In this document: in pieces, positions 38,401 to 48,870 of the stretch
How the letters are laid out: every line of letters begins with the position of its first letter
How positions within the stretch are numbered: position 1 is the first letter of the stretch
Assembly (NCBI GenBank): GCA_026874595.1
Contig: CM049320.1
Location: 24,187,714 to 24,251,713 of the forward strand
DNA: 64,000 bases
Direction: 5' to 3'
Origin: Sipunculus nudus
Lineage: Eukaryota > Annelida > Sipuncula > Golfingiida > Sipunculidae
The notes under the pieces: generated by a model
What the model saw: the letters and a program-made list of their open reading frames with translations, nothing else
Database searches by the model: none
What the model was told of the DNA's origin: nothing
Program-made: the position numbers and the translations under genes

Positions 38401-39080
38401 GTCCCTCTGTCGGTTGACCTGTGGCTCTCTTTTTAGGTGTTCTATAACAACCAGATCTTTTTCAAAGATGTCATGCTTTATGCTCATCCCTTAACTACAC
38501 ACAGATGCACCCAGTGACCCCGGTCCTCTCCTTAAGCCCGGTGCTGTCAGTTGGGTCCACACGGTTCCCAGGGGCGCAATATGGCGGTGTAAGTTTTATT
38601 TATAGAGTCCAAGCACAACACGCATAATCCCTTTAGTTTCTGTGAAAAACGTACAGATTTGTATAAGTTAGCTAAATTTCGGCCTTCTTAATTGCCCAGT
38701 GGATTCACGACTGCCTCCGGGACATAGTGAGCCCCTACAGACATTTTAGGCCTTTCTCAGCACCTACACTGGGGATCCACGGTAATTAAAGTTTCCTCCG
38801 ACATTCAGAAAATATGCCTATCCGATCTCTTTTATATTCCAAAATGTACTCGGGCTGGGGCCACGCATGACTCAACCTCAGTCCCGCGTTCCTGGTTTAA
38901 AAAATGGCCCCCATGCGGACGATTCCTCTCGGATTCCGTATGCCGGGTCAACGCATGAGGAATCTCACCTTCTTCATTTCTCAATACGTGTACCGATTTT
39001 ATACACTTCCAGCATTCCGCGTTCCGTATATATAACGAATCTAAGCTTCAGGCAGCAAATATATTCAACTTTACCTCTTT
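33480..39080. other. Mostly intergenic, between the two ankyrin genes
   Basis: AT-rich with (AAT)n at 35385-35419 and (TA)n at 35675-35695. Upstream exons of the plus-strand membrane protein at 39617 are expected somewhere here or further left, but none could be identified. One coding-like minus-strand stretch is listed separately (35050-35229). Confidence 0.35.
35050..35229 (-). CDS. Short unrecognised open frame
   Basis: From ATG 35229 to TGA at 35050-35052, 59 residues, including YYRRPLTFSAVTRIKRAIER and IFQGIDFNPRGTHESHEKGG. Amino-acid composition is balanced and much less AT-driven than other short frames nearby, which suggests real or recently real coding sequence, possibly from a mobile element. 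An in-frame TAG lies just upstream of the ATG. No family recognised. Confidence 0.25.
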   Translation of the reverse strand: MYMLIGAYYRRPLTFSAVTRIKRAIERVLPTTRSIFQGIDFNPRGTHESHEKGGVLSKP

Positions 39081-39355
39081 ATTACCTCCGCTAAGCGGCA
39101 GGAGTTAAGTTTTGGCGGGTGTTGGTTTGTTTCTTTGTCAATTGGCAAACATTGGTCAAAAAGTTATTGACGGATTTTAATGAAATCTTCAGGATAGCTT
39201 GGCAATGATCGAAGGAATAATTGATTTAATTTTGATTCGGAGACATTCTTGATCGAGGAATATTTTAAAAGAAAAATGCTGCTCTTCTTTCATATGTTTT
39301 GCATGAGGTTAATGAGCTGACTTGGCGGAGGTCTGCGCTCTCTGTGGCCTTTTCT
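39081..39355. mobile_element. MITE-like repeat with subterminal inverted repeats
   Basis: The segment opens with acctccgctaagcgg and closes with cttggcggaggtctgcgctc. The 12-bp ends acctccgc(t/c)aag are reverse complements with one mismatch. This start/end pair resembles a short interspersed repeat found in several marine invertebrates (from memory). No coding capacity. Confidence 0.55.
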
Positions 39356-39616
39356 AATCTTTAACACAATATACCGAATATACTATTCTTTCGTGTTAAT
39401 ACTAACCGCTTGGATATTTGCAAACTCCATTAACTTTCCTACCATATGACAATTTAAAGATGACAACACATAGTCACATTTTTCCATTCGGTCATTTCAG
39501 TCATCCGTGTAACGATCTAATATATTTATCAAAAATAAAATTGTACTCATAAGATATAAAAGAAATTCAATGTTGTAGACATTTGTCCCTCTGGAAATTG
39601 AAACAATGACCCACAG

Positions 39617-40173
39617 CAAGGCTTTCCACTGGTCGCTGTTGTAGTCCCACTGGCAGTGCTGGTTACTGCTGTGGCTGTTGTTGCTGTTGCTGTTGCATTG
39701 TATCGTTTCCGGTAAGAAAAAAAAAATAAAAAAATAATAATAGGTATGGCATTTTTATTTCAGTTAAACATTATGCCTTAATGATTAGCCGTAACATAGC
39801 CCGCTGTTGATGAACGAAGATAACGTTCAAAACAAAACAACATGAACAATATCAAGAACATAAATCGAGAGCATAGAAACCTCGGAGTTGCCGTGAAGAT
39901 AGTTTCATAATGTCGATAGGATAAGCTGCTTCGGAACACGAAATAATCTCATTTCAGTATTTAAACCAAGTTGTTGCATTTGGAAAGGATGCCCATGCAC
40001 CATTTAATACTCTCGGATCTATGTCTTAACAGTACAGGCGAGTATGGGACTAAACATTTTCAACATCAGATGATAAAGGTGTTGTCTATTTTGTTTACAG
40101 CTGGAAGGTTGGTAAATCAGGAAAACCAGAGCTAGATACAGAGATGGAGTACCACACAAGTGTTAAATATTAA
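39617..40173 (+). CDS. Last two exons of a single-pass membrane protein
   Basis: Exon 39617-39711 follows an acceptor (gacccacag) and ends at donor GTAAGA. It encodes a membrane helix rich in Ala, Val and Leu (PLVAVVVPLAVLVTAVAVVA, continuing to ALY) followed by the basic stop-transfer RFRWK. Exon 40101-40173 follows acceptor ttttgtttacag. The two join in frame through a split Arg codon and end at TAA 40171-40173 after a 24-residue cytoplasmic tail (GKSGKPELDTEMEYHTSVKY). The order helix, basic anchor, short tail indicates a type I receptor or adhesion protein; the ectodomain exons upstream were not found. The tail's YHTSV could be a tyrosine-based sorting or phosphorylation site. An AATAAA occurs near 40277. 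The family is unknown. Confidence 0.6.
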
Positions 40174-40276
40174 CCCATTTTTGTAACCTTAATCAACAGA
40201 AATATTTAACTTTTGCAGAAGAATATGTTATAAGTATTAACTGTACGTCATAAAGGAGAAATATATTACAAGAGAA

Positions 40277-40282
40277 AATAAA
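40277..40282 (+). terminator. Possible polyadenylation signal
   Basis: AATAAA in gagaaaataaagaatt, about 105 bp after the stop codon of the membrane-protein exon at 40101-40173. Confidence 0.35.
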
Positions 40283-40299
40283 GAATTAGCTCTAAACTT

Positions 40300-42045
40300 A
40301 AATAAAATATAAAAAAAATTGTGTCCAGGATAAAATCAGGTATAACTTTCTGGATTACCTATTTCTTAATTCCGTAGTGTTAAGGCCTCAAAACTAGAGA
40401 AACTAACATATAACAAAGCGTACTGTAGTACCCCTGTTAAACAATATCTAGAAAATCTTGTGTTAGTACGTAATATTTACTCGCTTTGGTGAGTATGATT
40501 GCAACTCTTTGACTTTAATTACATAAGTTAAGAATTATTATATTTTGATCGAATTTGTGTGAAGTTGATGAAAAAAAGATACATAGTTTAATTGCCAATT
40601 CATATATTCGACTTCATATGGGAAATTTCCATGGATTATTCAAATAAACATTGATGAACCTCTATGGAAGATTAAACATGTCATGTTGCTTTTGTTGACG
40701 CTTTGCTATGGTGTTGTCGATATTCCGTTCTGTTTGTATGTGTCATTTAGTTCCGCTTCCTTTGAAAATGATTTCGGTGCTATCATATCATACATGCACC
40801 TGACATGTCCCTAAAAGGTAAATATTTTAAATGAAGTAATGTTTGTACGATTAAGGACATATGATAATATGCCCATCAGATAAATATGGAAGAATAGTGG
40901 ATCAATAGTCCATATTAAACGTTTATCTGTCAGACACATGGGATTCTTTTGCAACGACAGTACATAGGTTTTTTTTTCGAAGAGCGGAGTAACTTTTGCC
41001 CATATATCCTTGTACATTTCCTGATAATCCCATCAATCAATTTGCACTTTTTTTCATAATGTTCTGAGTATTCTTGGTATTTACCAACACACAGAGTAAT
41101 TACAAGGTGTTATACAGGGGTACTCAGGATATGTGCTGGGATGGTTTAGCTGGAAAACATTTGTACTAAGCAGAACTGAACTGATAATGTAAAAAATAGG
41201 TAAAATATTGCCCCTGTGTGTGTCCCTTTAAGGGTTTCAGCCAAATGTTGCGGCCTTGAACCCCCCCCCCCCTTTTTTCCAGACCTGGGGACCTTGTTTT
41301 TAGGTTTTTTATTAGTCCTCCTGGGTTGGGCCACTCTTTTTCTAAATCCTGGACACCCCCCCCCCCCCCTTAATATGCTAAACATCGTTTCCGTAATATT
41401 TATCCAGTACTGTAAGAACATTATGGGTAAAGGAGTGAAGTTATGATAATACGGTGTTTGCGAATGGTTACACGAATCAATCCAATAATTCATTACAAAT
41501 AATAAATATAACTTGGAGGATGACAAATTTGGTACATGTTGTCGTATAAATCCATTGATTGTACTTTCACATCACACGTGGTAGTTGTTTACAATCGCAT
41601 AATGAATGCCACGATTAAGATTTCAAATTGACGTACTCTGTATTCCTCTTTCTTACGTTGGCTTTTTAATTGGTTTGGTTCATTTGTCTTTACACAAACA
41701 GTAATAAACAGATTTTAACGAAATATTCAGTAAGGTCAAGGTAACACCGAAAAACATTAAATTTGGAGAATGTGGATCATTATCACACGTTTTACATCCA
41801 AAGCTTACTTGTTCATGGTTGCATTGAGTAATACCTTAGTCCCCAGAATGGCCACCCATTGATAGGAATTTTGGCCAATGAGTGATAAGCCATTCACTGG
41901 GAAAACCCACATTAATGAAGCTTGTATATTAGGGGAATTTCCCCCAAATGAACTTAGTTTGATCCATTCTTTAAATGCTCTCTCTCATATATATATTATT
42001 CGTTTCGAGATCACGTGGCATCTTTGCTAACAAGCAACGATGTAA
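40300..42045. other. No gene seen
   Basis: AT-rich. It includes two poly-C runs near 41260-41271 and 41357-41370 that bracket a T/C-rich low-complexity stretch; open frames across it are products of that composition. Confidence 0.4.
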
Positions 42046-42104
42046 CGTTTTTAGCTGAAACTTTCAACTGAAAGTCATCTGAGCTATAGCGATCATCCTT
42101 TTTC

Positions 42105-44700
42105 CGGCGTCCGTCCGGCTGTCCGGCCGTCCGTTAACAGGGTACAAATCGTCACGGCTGGACCTGGAATCTTCTAACTTCAAATCACGGGAGGTACATG
42201 AAAAATCTCCTACGAAACCTGGAATTAGGTCTCTGTTACCCATATCCTTCGAGCTATGGGGCTCCGAAGTATCCCCCAGAAAAATGCAAAATTTGATACA
42301 AAAGCTCAAGTATCTGAATAATTACTGCATTGATCACCAAGAATATTTGCATGAATATTGATCATGGGATGTTCCCTCACTTCCTGCAGACTGGTGGCGC
42401 CATGTGTATTTTTTTCCCAATTTTTACGAATTTTTTTCTCTTTTTTTCAGACCTGCAATGAAACTGTCATCTGTTAACAGGGCAGAAATCGTAATCACTG
42501 GACCTGGAATCTTCAAACTTAATATCCAGGGAGGTCCATGAAAAATCTCCTTGAAAACCTGAAATTAGGTCTCTGTTACCCATATCCTTTGAGCTATGGG
42601 GCTCCGAAGTACCCCCCCCCCAATAATAATGCAAAATCTGATACAAAAGCTCAAGTTTTTGAGTAACTACTGCATTGATCAGCATGATTCGTTGTATGAA
42701 TATTGATCATGGGATGTTGCATCACTTCCTGCAGACTGGTGGCCCCACCTGTTTTTTTTTTATTTTTACGAATTTTTTCTCTATTTTTGATACCTTCAAA
42801 GAAGCTGTCATCTGTTTACAGGGCACATATTGAAACTGCTGGACCTGGAATCTTCTAACTCAACATCAAGTGTGGTCTATGAAAAGTCTCTGTGAAAATC
42901 TGAAATTAGGTCTCTGTTACCCGTATCCTCTGAGCTATGGGTCTCGTAAGGTCAGGCAAACGTATTCCAAATCTCATTATATTATCATATAACATAATTG
43001 CCTATGAAACAAATATTTTGTTGTGTGATTTGTTCAAAAACTATTGGCACATATATCAGCACTGTCAACTCGGCAGTGACGTCACACACTGAGAAATCCC
43101 CCGTGACTAAAAATTCTAGATCTCAGTAAAAGCACAGTATTTCTGCCTTTGTCAGTCCCAAATTTTCAGCAGAAAATAAAAACAACATGCATTACTAGAT
43201 CTGAGTTGTTGATAAAATTCAGTCCATGATGTCAAATGTGTACCAGCCAATCAAATCATGACAAAGTCTGGGATCTTGATGAAATCCTCCCATCACACAA
43301 CAAACGCACATGTAATAGGTTAACTTAACCGTAAGTATCCCCCAGAATAACAAAAAAAATTGATTCAATAGCTCAAGTATCTGAATAACTACTGCATTGA
43401 TCAGCATGATTCTTCGTATGAATATTGAGCATGGAGTGTTCCATCAGTTCCTGCAAACTGGTGGCGCCACCTGTATTTTTTTCAATTTTTTATTTTCTTT
43501 ATTTTTGATACCTTCAAAGAAGCTGTCATTTGTTAACAGGATACAAATTGTAACTGCTGGACCTGGAATCTTCTAACTGAACATCAAGGGTGGTCCATGA
43601 AAAGTTTCTGTGCAAATCTGAAATTAGGTCTCTGTTACCCATGTTCTCCGAGCTATCGGTCTCGTAAGTACCCCTCAGAATAATAAAAAAAATTGACACA
43701 AAAGCTGCACTATGTGGACAACTTATGCATGGATCACCATGATTTTTTGCATGGGTATTCATCACAGAGTGTTCCATTCATTCCTGTAAACTGGTGGCAC
43801 CACATGGATTTTGTCGAATTTTTACGCTTTTTTTTCTCCATTTTTGAGATCTTCAAAGAAGTGCTCTTCTATTAACAAGGGACAAATTGTAACAATTCAA
43901 TCTTGAATCTACTTACTTGACATCCTGGGAGACCAATGAAAAAAACTCTTTGGAAACCTAAAATTAAGTCTCGGTTACTCATACCCTCTGAGCTATAGGG
44001 CCCAGAAGTACCCCCAAGAATAATTAAAAATTTGATACAAAAGCTGCACTATCTTGACAACTACTGCATTGATCACCATGATTCTTTGCATGAATTTTGA
44101 TCATGGAGACACCTTTATTTTTCTAATTTTTATGAATTTTTTTCTCTAATTTTGATAACTACAAAGAAGCTGTCACCTGTTAACGGGGCACAAATCGTAA
44201 CTGCTAGACCTGGAATCTTCTTACTTGACATGATGGGAGGTCCATGAAAAGTCTCTTGGCGAAACATGAAATTAGGTCTCTGTTACCTATTTTCTCTGAG
44301 CTGTGGGATTTGAAAGTACCCCAAGAATAATAAAAAAATGATACAAAAGCTTCAGTATCTTATTAATTACTGGCTTGATCATCATGATTCTTTGCACGAA
44401 TATTGATCATGGAGTGTTCAATCAGTTACTGTAAACTAGTGGTGCCATGTGTGTTTTTCTAATTTTTACGATTTTTTTTTTTCTCTTTTTTTTGATACCT
44501 TCAAAGAAACTGTCATCTGTTAACAGGGCACACATCATAACCGCTGGACCTTGAATCTTCTAACATGACATCAAAGGAAGTCCATGAAAAGTCTCTATGG
44601 AAATCTTAAATATGGTCTCTGTTACCAATATTCTCCAAGCTATGTGGCTCGTAAGTACCCCCCAGAATAATTAAAAATGTTATACAAAAACTCTGCGTGA
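42105..44700 (+). repeat. Tandem array, about 340-bp unit, seven copies
   Basis: The landmark ttaggtctctgttac starts near 42225, 42565, 42906, 43624, 43964, 44272 and 44612, a spacing of 308-341 bp once the insertion at 42951-43329 is removed. Each unit also carries ggacctggaatcttc, tccatgaaaa and actggtggc(g/a)cca, and T-rich linkers. Minus-strand open frames with the recurring peptide MGNRDLI are a by-product of this repetition. Confidence 0.85.
42951..43329. mobile_element. 379-bp insertion inside tandem unit 3
   Basis: Unlike any other unit, this stretch splits the sequence ctcgtaag/tatccccc. It is flanked by cgtaag at 42945-42950 and 43330-43335, a likely 6-bp target duplication; removing it restores the unit. 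It contains a perfect CRE palindrome tgacgtca (43077-43084). No inverted termini were evident. Confidence 0.6.
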
Positions 44701-44779
44701 GTTACCAGAGAACTCCTCTGAGATCCTTGGATCAATCTTTCCGAAACCCAGCATAGTTATTCCTTCTGTTGTTGTGCCT

Positions 44780-45400
44780 AACAAAGACAGGTGGCACCAC
44801 CGGCAATCCTTTCTGTGCAGTACGAATCTGGGTGTCTTTTAGATAACAACCCATATCTCAGGATTGACTCAATGTATTGTGCTGAAATTTTGTATGTCCA
44901 TAGATCTTGGATCTCTCCATCATGCGACTGGTGGCGCCACCTACAATACTTTTTGCGTAGTGGCCATCTGTTCATTTGCCATTAGATCCTCAACACCTAC
45001 ATCTCGTAAACAAGACGGGTGGCGCTGTCTGCAGTAGTTTTTGCGTGGCGTCCATCGGTAATTCTTTTTGTGAAAATTGCTCATATCTCAGGAATGGTTC
45101 CAGATATTGGTCTGAAATTTGCCATGTCCATCCATCTTGGAAAGTTTTCTCGTAAACCAGACAGGTGGCAACATATACCTTCCCTTTTTAGTAGAATAAA
45201 TTAAAGCCCTTTTCTGAAGAGTGATTTGCCCTATTGGCCTGAAATTTTGCATATCCATAGATCTCGGACTCCTCCATCTTGTATTCAAGACTGGTGGCGC
45301 CATCTACAATAGTTTTCCTGTGGCGTCCATACCTACTTATGCATTGGGTGAAAATTGCTCACTCTGCAGTCATTTTGCTCATTGTTCACTATTCCTTAAA
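44780..45400 (+). repeat. Second tandem array with ctgaaattttg / ggtggcgcca motif
   Basis: A different repeat follows the 340-bp units: (c/g)tgaaattttg, ccatagatct(t/c)gga, ggtggcgcca(c/t)ctacaata and gtggc(g)tccat recur near 44881, 45109 and 45239. ggtggc(g/a)c-like words also lie near 44791, 44931, 45018, 45162 and 45293. The period is irregular (130-230 bp). Confidence 0.65.
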
Positions 45401-45440
45401 TTCAGCTGAGCATCATGGCCCATGGGGCACTAGTTTTTAC

Positions 45441-46038
45441 AAGTGTAAACAGAGGCGGATCCAAGGGTTAGGATAAGGAGGGGTCAAACCGAGAGAAAAA
45501 TAATAACAAAACCAAAAACGAAAGATTCAAGGGTCTGGCAAGGGGGGTCAAAGCTTCAAACATGGTCTGAAACACTTACGTATTTGGCCGTCATAGGGCA
45601 CTCTTAAAAATATGCCTACACAAAATCAATAAATTTTATTTTGAACCATTTTATATTTTTTTTCTCTGGGTGTATATTTACTTGCATAATGTGTATCTCA
45701 TTTTCTCACAATTCTGGTCTGAATGCAGCAATATGCAAAAAAAAAACAAACCTCGAATCAGTCCTAAGAAAATCACTGGTATAGAATTTAGAAAGACCAA
45801 CACGATAATATCGTTTTAATACCACCTGGTATAATGACTAGAGCCAACCGGAGCTAGCTAAAATATTCAATAAGTTATGCCATCACCAAGGTTTCGTGTA
45901 CACTGCCAATGATCTTGGTCCATGTGAACTCAACAATGGAAAGCCCATCCCGCACTAACCTGGGCCGATGTCCCTAATGCAAGAACGGTGATATAATAAT
46001 GCATAATGAATGGTAAATGAACAGACAGGCAAGAAATA

Positions 46039-46091
<53 letters not shown>

Positions 46092-48640
46092 TAAAATTAT
46101 GATGGGCGTTAACAAGATACAAATCAGTCATCCTTTCATGATGTTAATCGTAACTGATGGTATTGTCACTAAATCGTCGCCACGCATTTTCTCAGGGACT
46201 ACGCCTCTGAAATGCTTGTTTTTGGTCTTGAAGTATCCAGACGATGGTTAGAATGTTTCTTGAGGCGACATTGTTCCATTTTTGTTCGATAGATCTTGAG
46301 GAATTCAAAAGGATTCCCCCAAAGCTCCAGCTCGGCGACATCTATCAGAAATCACACCAAATGTGTGTATCCCAGAGGTAATATCGATACATCTCTATTC
46401 TTTCCCAGGAGATTGTATGATACCACATGATTTATGCCCAAGGCGGCATAACAAAACTTTTCAGATAGCGGGCTTGAGAAAGGTTAAGGACTGTTATATG
46501 TTCCCATTAAATTGATTAAGATATGCTACACTATCAGAATTATGTGTACTGATCTTAGTTGGGAAGTATTGTTATTTTATTATAAAAGTATCGTATAAAA
46601 CACCTCTTATGTGAAACATCTAATCGGAACTGTTCTAAATACTTCAGTGCAAGAATGTTTATGGGTTCAATGGTTATTAAAGCTAAAGAAGCGCAAAGTC
46701 AAATGAACCCGCTTGACATACTTCGTAAATACTCTGCCACAAAGTATACATTTAGACTAAGATTCTAGAGCAGCTCCGTTTTAGCCGTCTCGCAATTGCC
46801 TAGGTTTTTATGGAAGTTTGATATACACAGTTAGCGCACATATATATTATAATTCACTTTACGCTTGGTGGACAGAAGGTTAAGTAATTATGTCACTCTA
46901 TAGATTTTTTTATAAAGATAATTTGACCTTTGGTATTATAAATTCACGAAGTTACGAGGACAACAGTAACGATAAAAACGTGTTAAAATGAGGAAAATGT
47001 AAAAAAAAAATAAATCCATAAATAAAGGGACAATTTGACGATTTGGTGTATGTCAAGAACAGATCACATGAGTTCCGGTCATTACAATAGCTATTGCCAC
47101 GAACTGAAAATAGTTTTTAATCTCTTGGGCATAAAATGCTAAGCTTATGTTGAAAGTGGAAAACTGGAGAAAAAAGTCTGTTAGGTACATATATCAACAC
47201 GAAATTGAAATGCACAATGCTCTTCATTAATGTGAAGACGCCACAAAATGCCTAGCTGGTCTACCATAGATTTGTTCCAAATGGACATTCAAAATTGCAT
47301 GTGAAAAAAAAATATCCTAGCACCTTCCATGTAACGTAAAGGAAAAAAAATGAGAAAATATTTGCATGATATGTTTATTATCAATAAAAGAATTACCAAC
47401 AGATTTCGGTCATGTTATCCGATGCAACGCTGTGCTTTTTAACATAATAAAATCCTTGGAAATATATGCGTAAGTAAATTTCCATACTGATAAAAAAATT
47501 AATACACACGACTTACTGACCCAGCTAGAAGACCTCAACTATAGCCAGCTTAATGCGACACCATACAAGGACCGTCTCGCTTTGTATATCCCAACGAATG
47601 TGTCATATTTCAAGGATGTCGTGAGTAATATCCACAACAATACACCTTATAAAAATTTAATTTTGTTCTTAAATAAAGCTGATGAATATTGGAGTGGATC
47701 CAAAATACTCTTCTTCTGAATACTTGGCTTTGCAAGAGAGTATCGTGAACAGAAAAACAGCATCCTTTATCTAGCAAATGGAATGTTAAGTAGGACGACT
47801 TTATAATTTCTTTCACATACATATGAAAATGTTTTAAATAAGAAAGACAAACAATTGCATTCATATGCATTATATGCCTTTAATGATTAATTTATTTATA
47901 ACTTCTTGTGTTCAATACAGCTTGTTCATCGATTGTGCTTTGTATTGTATATTCAGAAAACACAGGTGTATGAGCAAAATAGAAATGAAAAGATGAAATG
48001 TCTTCTTTTCTTATGAAATGCAACTATTTACATAAGTAATGATAAATAAATAAAAAAAATAAATGCACTACTAAAGCTGGTGGTGGTAAAAGATAATGAA
48101 GAATACTCCATGGGGCCGGAAGACGGACTACTGAGCTTCAGTACCTCTAGAGCCCTCTCTTTAAAAAACAAGAAGCTTAAATATTCAAATCTTATAACTT
48201 AAGCGAACCTTTCTCTCTCTTTCTCTCTTACTGTTTTATATGTGATCACATACTTTTTAATATATGTTTATCATTGGGAACTTTAATTCCAAACAATAAC
48301 ATAATATCTTTAAACATTCTAAGGAATAACGTGAGAGTTTAGCATATTTTGGTAAGCGGTTCTCTGTGATTACCATCCTAAATGTCACTCCTCTCTGAAA
48401 GAGAGATCATTGAAACGATACAGGTTGATATGAACAGTATAACAGGAATAAAACAATGAACACGATAAATACATTTTCCTTCGCAGATACGAATTCCCTC
48501 ATATAATAGATGCTATTATTGTAGATGTTGTAAAAAATCTTGAATAACTTTGTTTTTCATTATAAGAATATAAGCTACATAATGTTACTCAGTATATGAT
48601 ATACTATCAATTAACGATCGTTATCACAAAATTGAAATAT
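45441..48640. other. Mostly intergenic
   Basis: AT-rich with a (TA)n run at 46045-46088. Only one exon-like stretch (47525-47620, listed separately) was seen. Confidence 0.35.
47525..47620 (+). CDS. Isolated candidate internal exon
   Basis: Between acceptor ttactgacccag and donor GTGAGT is a 96-base phase 0-0 stretch coding LEDLNYSQLNATPYKDRLAL and then YIPTNVSYFKDV. Codon use looks protein-like and both splice sites are good. No neighbouring exon or family was recognised, so it may be a stray exon, part of an unseen plus-strand gene, or chance. Confidence 0.25.
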
Positions 48641-48643
48641 TTA
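48638..48643 (-). terminator. Possible polyadenylation signal of the ankyrin gene
   Basis: AATAAA on the minus strand (tttatt on the plus strand) about 230 bp past the stop codon at 48871. Confidence 0.3.
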
Positions 48644-48645
48644 TT

Positions 48646-48822
48646 ACAGTGGAACCTCGTGTAACGACCACCTCTGTTTATCGATCACCTCAAAATATTG
48701 ACAATGTTGATGGTTCCCAATTTTATGTCTTTATATGAGACCTCGTTCAGACGATCACCGAGAAAATTCGACCACTTTATCAAGATCCCCTTTGTGCGCG
48801 TTATGTAGAGGTTTTACTCTAT
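48646..48822. mobile_element. Short MITE with pogo/Tigger-like ends
   Basis: Starts acagtggaacctcgtgtaac and ends gtagaggttttactcta; the ends are imperfect inverted repeats (cagtggaacctc versus gagtaaaacctc). About 177 bp, within the 3' flank of the ankyrin gene. No coding capacity. Confidence 0.5.
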
Positions 48823-48870
48823 AGATTATTAACGTTCAGAATAAAGTTGATTTTCTCTATCTCATACCTT

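Larger units (their letters stand above)
42050..45440. mobile_element. Composite tandem-repeat element (non-autonomous, bivalve type)
   Basis: The left border (agctgaaactttcaactgaa, then ctgagctatagcgatcatcc and a tccggcgtccgtccgg stretch) and right border (ttcagctgagcatcatggcc, catggggcactagttttta) resemble the flanks of repeats scattered in bivalve genomes (from memory). Between them lie seven units of about 340 bp and a second array. The left edge holds the hairpin actttcaactgaaagt (42060-42075). Unique ends around a tandem core recall the bivalve pearl elements and some Helitron-like non-autonomous elements; this assignment is inference. No protein is encoded. Confidence 0.55.

Noticed and set aside
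42064-43777. Series of minus-strand open frames sharing the peptide MGNRDLI
   Set aside because: They recur because the DNA is a 340-bp tandem repeat; no splice sites, Met context or domain support a protein.
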